A stretch of DNA of 58,432 nucleotides. It comes from an uncultured Lachnospiraceae bacterium. GTDB lineage: Bacteria > Bacillota > Clostridia > Lachnospirales > Lachnospiraceae. Every line of letters begins with the position of its first letter. The first letter of the stretch is position 1. Shown here piece by piece: positions 53,973 to 58,432 of this stretch. Both the position numbers and the translations under genes were made by a program. Below the pieces are notes generated by a model that was not told where the DNA came from, did no database searches, and was given only the letters and a program-made list of their open reading frames with translations. The stretch spans positions 1-58,432 of the forward strand of contig CANAPP010000016.1 in the NCBI GenBank assembly GCA_947363565.1, written 5' to 3'.

Positions 53973-54044
53973 TTGACAAGTATATATGATTAAAATATAA
54001 TTATATATAATATAAATTAATTAATCATAACTCATAAATGATTA
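53973..54044 (+). promoter_or_regulatory. Consensus promoter and operator of the DapA-ALDH-OCD unit
   Basis: TTGACA (53973-53978), 17 nt, TATAAT (53996-54001): a perfect consensus. TAATCAT-N9-ATGATTA at 54022-54044 is a perfect 7-bp inverted repeat downstream of the expected start. AATCAT (53960) and ATGATT (53986) also flank the -35. The repeat at 43239-43260 is similar. Such a strong promoter needs a repressor; the divergent FCD protein is the candidate. Confidence 0.7.
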
Positions 54045-54080
54045 GTAAAAGAAAAATTGCAAGAAAGGACGGTAAATGCA

Positions 54081-54971
54081 ATGAATAAAAAATTTTGTGG
54101 GATGTATGCAGTGGCAGTCACTCCGTTTAAGGAGGACGGTTCTTTTGATTTTGAAAAAGCAAAAAATCATCTTGACTGGCTGATTGAAAACGGGATCAAG
54201 GGAATATGCATCCTTGGGGCAACCGGTGAATATCAGAGCATAACTATCGAGGAGCATAAGCTGTTCGTACAGGAAATCGTTCCGTATATCAGGGACAGAG
54301 TTTCGGTTATTGTAGGCGCGACAAGAGAACGGGCGGACGAAGTGGTTGAGCTGATCAATAACATGAAGGTCTATGGTGCAGACGCGGCAATGGTGCTTAC
54401 GCCTCCATACTGCCATCCGGCTCAGGATGAGATAGTGGAAAATTACCGCTACATTATGGAAAAGACAGAGTTCCCAATTATGATCTACAACAATCCGGGA
54501 AGCAGCGGTGTGAATATCGAGCGGGCTACATACCAGGAACTGATGAGGCTTCCATTTACAGCGGCGATAAAAGAGTCCAGCGGTTCGCTGCAGATATTGA
54601 GAGATGTTCTTGCGGATGCGCCGGAGGATGTGAGTGTATTCTGTGGATGTGATAATCTGGCATTTGAAAGCTTTACCGACGGGGCACACGGTATGATCTG
54701 TATGCTGGCTAATGTTGCGCCGAGAGCCTGCGCGGAGCTTTTTGCGTCGGTTTTTGAAAAGCAGGATATCGCAAAGGGCCGGGAGATATATCGGAGCATT
54801 ACCCCTGCATTGGATGTTTTAGAAACATTTCCGAAACCGGTTCAGGCACTTAAGCATCTTCTCAATATTAAAACCGGAAACGGCGGATATTCAAGACGTC
54901 CGCGCATGGAATTGAGCGGCGGGGAAAAAGAGTATGTAGAACAGGCAATGTGCGCGGGAGAATTATTTTAG
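54081..54971 (+). CDS. DapA/NAL-family aldolase or dehydratase
   Basis: A 296-residue TIM-barrel lyase using a Schiff-base lysine: Lys164 in AAIKESSGS, Tyr136 in MIYNNPGSSG, and GATGE (46-50). It is not dihydrodipicolinate synthase, because the Arg after YNxPG that binds the aspartate-semialdehyde carboxylate is replaced by Ser. Next to an aldehyde dehydrogenase it could be a 2-keto-3-deoxy-sugar-acid dehydratase or a hydroxyproline-pathway deaminase; both make alpha-ketoglutarate semialdehyde. The ATG at 54081 has GGACGG 8 nt upstream. Confidence 0.82.
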   Translation: MNKKFCGMYAVAVTPFKEDGSFDFEKAKNHLDWLIENGIKGICILGATGEYQSITIEEHKLFVQEIVPYIRDRVSVIVGATRERADEVVELINNMKVYGADAAMVLTPPYCHPAQDEIVENYRYIMEKTEFPIMIYNNPGSSGVNIERATYQELMRLPFTAAIKESSGSLQILRDVLADAPEDVSVFCGCDNLAFESFTDGAHGMICMLANVAPRACAELFASVFEKQDIAKGREIYRSITPALDVLETFPKPVQALKHLLNIKTGNGGYSRRPRMELSGGEKEYVEQAMCAGELF

Positions 54972-54991
54972 ATGAGAGGAGGAAATAAGAT

Positions 54992-56488
54992 ATGGGATTT
55001 AAATCAAAGGAATATTATGAGCAAATAGCAAAAGGGCTTTGTTTTCAAACGAGGGCGTTTATTGACGGAGAATTCACAGCGGCATCCCAGGGAGGAACAT
55101 TTGAGACGGTCAATCCGGCAGATGGGAAAGTGATCGCCAGTATTTCAAGCTGTCTTAAGGAGGATGTGCTCCGTGCGGAAAAAGCGGCAAGAAAAGCGTT
55201 TGAGGAGGGCAGTTGGATAAGGAAAAGTCCAGCGGAAAAAAAGGAGATTCTGATACGCCTTGCGGATCTGATCCTGGAACATCAGGAAGAGCTGGCGGTC
55301 ATGGAGAGCCTGGACAGCGGAAAGCCTATCCGCGACACCCTGTCCGGTGATATCCCGGATACAGCGCTTACTTTCCGCTGGCATGCCGAGGCGATCGACA
55401 AGCTGGAGGATGGCATTACGGCGGGAGACGGGGAACATCTAAGCCTTGTGGTGAGAGAACCGCTTGGCGTAGTCGGGGCAATCCTTCCGTGGAATTTCCC
55501 CCTGCAGATGGCCGCGTGGAAGCTGGCGCCGATTCTGGCATCGGGGAACTCCTGTGTGGTAAAGCCGGCGAAGCTGACATCGCTGACTCTTCTTAAGCTT
55601 GCGGAGCTTGCTAAAGAGGCGGGCCTTCCTGACGGTGTGTTAAATGTATTGCCGGGGAACGGCAGTGTAGTCGGTGAAGCGCTGGGTATGCATCCTGAGC
55701 TGGAGGCACTTACCTTCACCGGTTCGACGGAGGTAGGAAAGCAGCTTCTTTCCATGTCCGGAAAGACCAATGCCAAAAGGATCCTTCTGGAGATGGGCGG
55801 GAAAAATCCTTGCATCATCATGCCGGATGTAAAGGATCTTGACCATGCTGCAGACGAAGCGGTCAATGCCGTATTTTGGAATATGGGTGAAAACTGTACT
55901 TCAAATTCGCGTCTGTTGGTGCATAAGGACATCAAAAATGCTTTTGTAGAAAAGGTGGTTGAAAAGACCCGGGCGCTCCGGACCGGAAATCCCCTGGATC
56001 CGGGCAATAATCTTGGGGCGATTATTGAAAAGAAACATATGGACACAATCCTTGAATATATACGGATTGGGAAAGAAGAAGGAGGGGAGGTGCTCTGCGG
56101 AGGCGAACAGATTCTGGCAGAGACAGGCGGTAATTTTATCGCGCCGACGGTATTCGGCGGAGTAACCCCTGAAATGACTATCGCGAAGGAAGAAATCTTT
56201 GGGCCTGTCCTGGCAATAATGGAATTTGAGACAGAAGAGGAAGCAGTCCGTATAGCCAACGATACAGAATATGGCCTGCAGGCTTCGCTTTTTACCGATG
56301 ATCTGTCCACGGCTCACCGGATGTCCAGGGCGCTGCGCGCGGGGACGGTTTCCGTAAACTGTTACTCGGAGGGAGATATCGGGACGCCGTTCGGCGGCTT
56401 CAAGCAGTCTGGATTTTTCAGCCGGGATAAATCCCTGGAGGCCAATAAACAGTATACAGAGCTGAAGACGATCTGGATTCAGATTTAA
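54992..56488 (+). CDS. NAD(P)-dependent aldehyde dehydrogenase, PuuC-like
   Basis: A 498-residue ALDH with catalytic Cys302 (GENCTSNS), Glu267 (LEMGGKNP), Asn168 (PWNFP) and Lys191. The sequence style is closest to the PuuC/betaine-aldehyde type acting on amino- or acyl-aldehydes. It follows the DapA-like gene by 20 nt with GAGAGGAGG upstream. It would oxidise the semialdehyde released by the lyase to an acid. Confidence 0.88.
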   Translation: MGFKSKEYYEQIAKGLCFQTRAFIDGEFTAASQGGTFETVNPADGKVIASISSCLKEDVLRAEKAARKAFEEGSWIRKSPAEKKEILIRLADLILEHQEELAVMESLDSGKPIRDTLSGDIPDTALTFRWHAEAIDKLEDGITAGDGEHLSLVVREPLGVVGAILPWNFPLQMAAWKLAPILASGNSCVVKPAKLTSLTLLKLAELAKEAGLPDGVLNVLPGNGSVVGEALGMHPELEALTFTGSTEVGKQLLSMSGKTNAKRILLEMGGKNPCIIMPDVKDLDHAADEAVNAVFWNMGENCTSNSRLLVHKDIKNAFVEKVVEKTRALRTGNPLDPGNNLGAIIEKKHMDTILEYIRIGKEEGGEVLCGGEQILAETGGNFIAPTVFGGVTPEMTIAKEEIFGPVLAIMEFETEEEAVRIANDTEYGLQASLFTDDLSTAHRMSRALRAGTVSVNCYSEGDIGTPFGGFKQSGFFSRDKSLEANKQYTELKTIWIQI

Positions 56489-56519
56489 TCGGCAAAAGGG
56501 TTAAAAAGGAGTTGGATTT

Positions 56520-57506
56520 ATGTTATTATTATCTAGAGAAGATATAAAAGAAGTCTTTACCATGCAGGATGCGATCGAGGTTGTGAAAAAAGCATTCTGT
56601 CTCGTCGTAGAAGGGAAATGTGATATCCCTCTGAGAACGAATATCCAGGCGAAAAAGCATGACGGTTGTTTTTTGTTTATGCCGGCGTATGCTAAAGAGT
56701 TGGATGCGGCTTCCCTGAAGGTAATCAATATTTTCCCGCATAATATTGATAACGGCCTGCCGACGTCACCGGCACAGGTATTTCTCATTGATGGGAAGAC
56801 GGGGATGATGTCGGCGGTTTTAGACGGAACTTATGTGACGCAGCTTCGCACCGGGGCTGCGACTGGTGCGGCGTTTGATGTGCTTGCGAAAAATGACTGC
56901 AGGATCGGGGCTTTGATCGGAACGGGCGGGCAGGCGCCCACCCAGATAGAAGCTATGCTGGCGGCAAGAAAATTGGAGGAAGTGCGGGTATATGACCTGA
57001 ATGATGAGCGCACGAAAGAATTTGCGGACAGGATGCAAAAGGAGCTTGGCAGCTATGGTGCAAGGATAGCAGCCGTTTCTTCAGCGGATGCGGCAATTGA
57101 GGATGCAGATCTGGTGGTTACGGTCACGCCGTCCATAAAGCCTGTGTTTGACGGGACGAAGATCAAAAACGGCGCTACGGTCAGTTGTGTGGGAGCTTAT
57201 CAGCCGCATATGCAGGAGCTGGACCCGGCGGTTCTGCCTAGAGCGTCGAAGATTTATTTTGATTCTGCGGAGGCAGTTTTGTCTGAATCGGGAGATATGC
57301 TGATCCCTCTGGAGAAGGGGATTATCACGAAAGAGGATTTTACCGGGGACTTAGGTGATGTGCTCCTGGGCAATATCAAAGGCCGCGAAAGTGATGATGA
57401 GATCATCATTTTTGAGACGGTAGGAGTTGCGGCGCAGGATCTGGTGACTGCCAAGGTGATTTACGAAAAAGCAGTGGCTGCCGGAGCCGGGTACAGATGG
57501 AAGTAG
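56520..57506 (+). CDS. Ornithine cyclodeaminase/mu-crystallin family protein
   Basis: A 328-residue NAD(P)-binding protein with the nucleotide motif IGTGGQAPTQ (132-141), Lys67 in ASLKVINIFP and the C-terminal ETVGVAAQDL. The family includes ornithine cyclodeaminase, pyrroline-2-carboxylate reductase, ketimine reductases and alanine dehydrogenases. With the DapA-like and ALDH genes, an imine or proline-like metabolite is a plausible substrate. AAGGAG precedes the ATG. Confidence 0.82.
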   Translation: MLLLSREDIKEVFTMQDAIEVVKKAFCLVVEGKCDIPLRTNIQAKKHDGCFLFMPAYAKELDAASLKVINIFPHNIDNGLPTSPAQVFLIDGKTGMMSAVLDGTYVTQLRTGAATGAAFDVLAKNDCRIGALIGTGGQAPTQIEAMLAARKLEEVRVYDLNDERTKEFADRMQKELGSYGARIAAVSSADAAIEDADLVVTVTPSIKPVFDGTKIKNGATVSCVGAYQPHMQELDPAVLPRASKIYFDSAEAVLSESGDMLIPLEKGIITKEDFTGDLGDVLLGNIKGRESDDEIIIFETVGVAAQDLVTAKVIYEKAVAAGAGYRWK

Positions 57507-57540
57507 AAGCTGGTATGGCGGCCGCGGAGAGGATTGCAAG

Positions 57541-58074
57541 ATGAAAAAAGAATTAAAAGGAAAAAACGGTATCTTAACTCTCCGCCCGTGTCACGAGGCG
57601 GATTTAGATGCATTAATGCTCCTGCAGGAGAAAGTCTTCCGGGGCATGGAACAATCCGACTGGTTCGCCACTACTTCAAGAGAGGAAAACATACGCTTCT
57701 TAGAGGAACCGAATGTGATCCTTGGCGTGTACGATGAGGATACGCTGGCAGCGTACGGCTCGGTCGGTTTTCTGGGGGATTCAGCGGATAACCTCGGGCG
57801 GGATCTTGGACTTGCCGGGGAGGAGCTTTACCGCTGTGCGGTCCTGGATACGATCGTAGTTGATCCGGGGTACCGCGGGCTGGGACTGCAGAGAGAGCTG
57901 ATCCGTTGCTGCGCTTCGCACGCCTTGGAAAAGAAGCCGGGATGCAGGATCCTGGCAACTGTTTCCCCGGATAATATCTACAGCCTGCGCAATGTACAGG
58001 CGGAAGGGTTTGAGATTTTGGCGCGGAAAACGAAGTACGGGGGAAAGGACAGGTATATTTTAGGAAAAAGGTAG
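57541..58074 (+). CDS. GNAT-family N-acetyltransferase
   Basis: A 177-residue acetyltransferase with the acetyl-CoA binding motif DPGYRGLGLQRELIRCC and typical beta-strands LAAYGSVGFLG and CRILATVSPDNIYSLRNVQAEGFEIL. It lies 34 nt after the cyclodeaminase-like gene, so it may be the last gene of the catabolic unit and modify a product or toxic intermediate, but substrate specificity cannot be read. Confidence 0.87.
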   Translation: MKKELKGKNGILTLRPCHEADLDALMLLQEKVFRGMEQSDWFATTSREENIRFLEEPNVILGVYDEDTLAAYGSVGFLGDSADNLGRDLGLAGEELYRCAVLDTIVVDPGYRGLGLQRELIRCCASHALEKKPGCRILATVSPDNIYSLRNVQAEGFEILARKTKYGGKDRYILGKR

Positions 58075-58111
58075 AGAAAACTGCTCTGCAGTGTCGCAGG
58101 CTACAAAAAAA

Positions 58112-58152
58112 CGGAGGAAACGCTTATCTTACGGCGTTTCCTCCGCTTTTTC
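58112..58152 (+). terminator. Terminator after the GNAT gene
   Basis: CGGAGGAAACGC (58112-58123) pairs with GCGTTTCCTCCG (58134-58145), followed by CTTTTTC. It separates the plus-strand operon from the minus-strand tRNA cluster. Confidence 0.88.
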
Positions 58153-58155
58153 TAA

Positions 58156-58241
58156 TGCCGCAGACCGGAATCGAACCGGTACGGGAGATTAGTCCCGCAG
58201 GATTTTAAGTCCTGTGCGTCTGCCAGTTCCGCCACTGCGGC
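58156..58241 (-). tRNA. tRNA-Leu(TAA)
   Basis: An 86-nt class II tRNA on the minus strand: acceptor GCCGCAG/CTGCGGC, anticodon stem CAGGA/TCCTG with loop CTTAAAA (anticodon TAA), a variable arm, and T-loop GGTTCGATTCC. The 3' CCA is not encoded. Confidence 0.95.
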
Positions 58242-58269
58242 ATTTTCACAACAGTCTCCTATTGCAAAA

Positions 58270-58342
58270 TGGGACCTATAGGGCTCGAACCTATGACCCT
58301 CTGCTTGTAAGGCAGATGCTCTCCCAGCTGAGCTAAGATCCC
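58270..58342 (-). tRNA. tRNA-Val(TAC)
   Basis: A 73-nt tRNA on the minus strand: acceptor GGGATCT/AGGTCCC with one wobble, anticodon stem TCTGC/GCAGA with loop CTTACAA (anticodon TAC), T-loop GGTTCGAGCC. CCA is not encoded. Confidence 0.95.
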
Positions 58343-58380
58343 ATAGATATAATTATAATATGCTATACCGCTCGGTATAA

Positions 58381-58432
58381 CGACCCAGAAGAGACTCGAA
58401 CTCTCGACCTCCGCCGTGACAGGGCGGCGCTC
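58381..58432 (-). tRNA. tRNA-Asp(GTC), truncated by the window edge
   Basis: The 3' part of a minus-strand tRNA: anticodon stem CCGCC/GGCGG with loop CTGTCAC (anticodon GTC), T-arm GAGAG-TTCGAGT-CTCTT, 3' acceptor strand CTGGGTC and discriminator G. The 5' part lies beyond the window. Confidence 0.9.

Noticed and set aside
54081-54971. Dihydrodipicolinate synthase (dapA) identity
   Set aside because: The Arg after YNxPG needed for the aspartate-semialdehyde carboxylate is Ser, and the context is catabolic.
55282-56310. A 342-codon open frame antisense to the aldehyde dehydrogenase gene
   Set aside because: It mirrors a real ALDH frame with full catalytic motifs, has no RBS and no recognisable domain; it is a codon-bias shadow.
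1-58432. CRISPR arrays, prophage or insertion sequences
   Set aside because: No regular direct repeats with spacers, no transposase, integrase or structural phage proteins were seen in any frame.

Overview
The window looks like a chromosomal segment of an anaerobic gut-type Firmicute, most probably a Lachnospiraceae (Clostridium cluster XIVa). This is inferred from the FabK/FabT-type fatty acid operon, the [FeFe]-hydrogenase maturases HydE/HydF/HydG, oxygen-sensitive Fe-S reductases, AGGAGG ribosome binding sites, and large secreted proteins with CxxC/His modules and MBG or fibronectin-III-like tails. No phage, transposase, CRISPR array or rRNA was seen.

Layout. 0.1-3.7 kb: a large secreted repeat protein. 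3.7-14.8 kb: a complete type II fatty acid synthesis operon (fabH-acpP-fabK-fabD-fabG-fabF-accB-fabZ-accC-accDA, a second FabK-like flavoprotein with a cysteine cluster, then a FabT-like MarR regulator). It starts from a strong promoter flanked by two TTTGA-N3-TCAAA palindromes. 14.9-16.8 kb: sirtuin, CPBP protease, and a RelB-like antitoxin followed by a 17-codon stub of a YoeB-like toxin. 16.9-21.2 kb (minus strand): hydE, hydG, hydF, with a long nested palindrome between hydG and hydF and a structured leader before hydE. 21.4-28.1 kb: PadR regulator with two tandem DUF1048-like membrane proteins, a lone prepilin peptidase, a macrodomain protein, a ferredoxin-type aldo/keto reductase with a Cys-rich Fe-S partner, a LURP-one-like and a DUF3788-like protein. 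28.2-31.6 kb: a second large secreted protein. 31.8-36.6 kb: ECF sigma/anti-sigma, an ABC exporter pair, then LytTR/DUF3021. 36.7-43.1 kb: a small P-loop kinase, a two-component system, a frameshifted methyltransferase and a second ABC exporter with a 907-residue permease.

43.2-57.5 kb is the most interesting part: a catabolic island containing three paralogues of the NicX/M29-like fold, a complete oligopeptide-type ABC importer, an Asp/Glu/hydantoin-racemase-like protein, an FCD-domain regulator and a second unit of DapA-family lyase, aldehyde dehydrogenase and ornithine-cyclodeaminase-like protein. The parts suggest uptake of a small peptide or N-heterocycle, hydrolysis or ring processing, stereo-inversion, then lyase and dehydrogenase steps to central metabolites; the substrate is unknown. 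Similar inverted repeats lie near both promoters, so the two units may share the FCD regulator.

The window ends with a GNAT acetyltransferase and a minus-strand tRNA cluster: tRNA-Leu(TAA), tRNA-Val(TAC) and a tRNA-Asp(GTC) cut by the window edge. All family assignments come from reading motifs and gene order; no database search was run.
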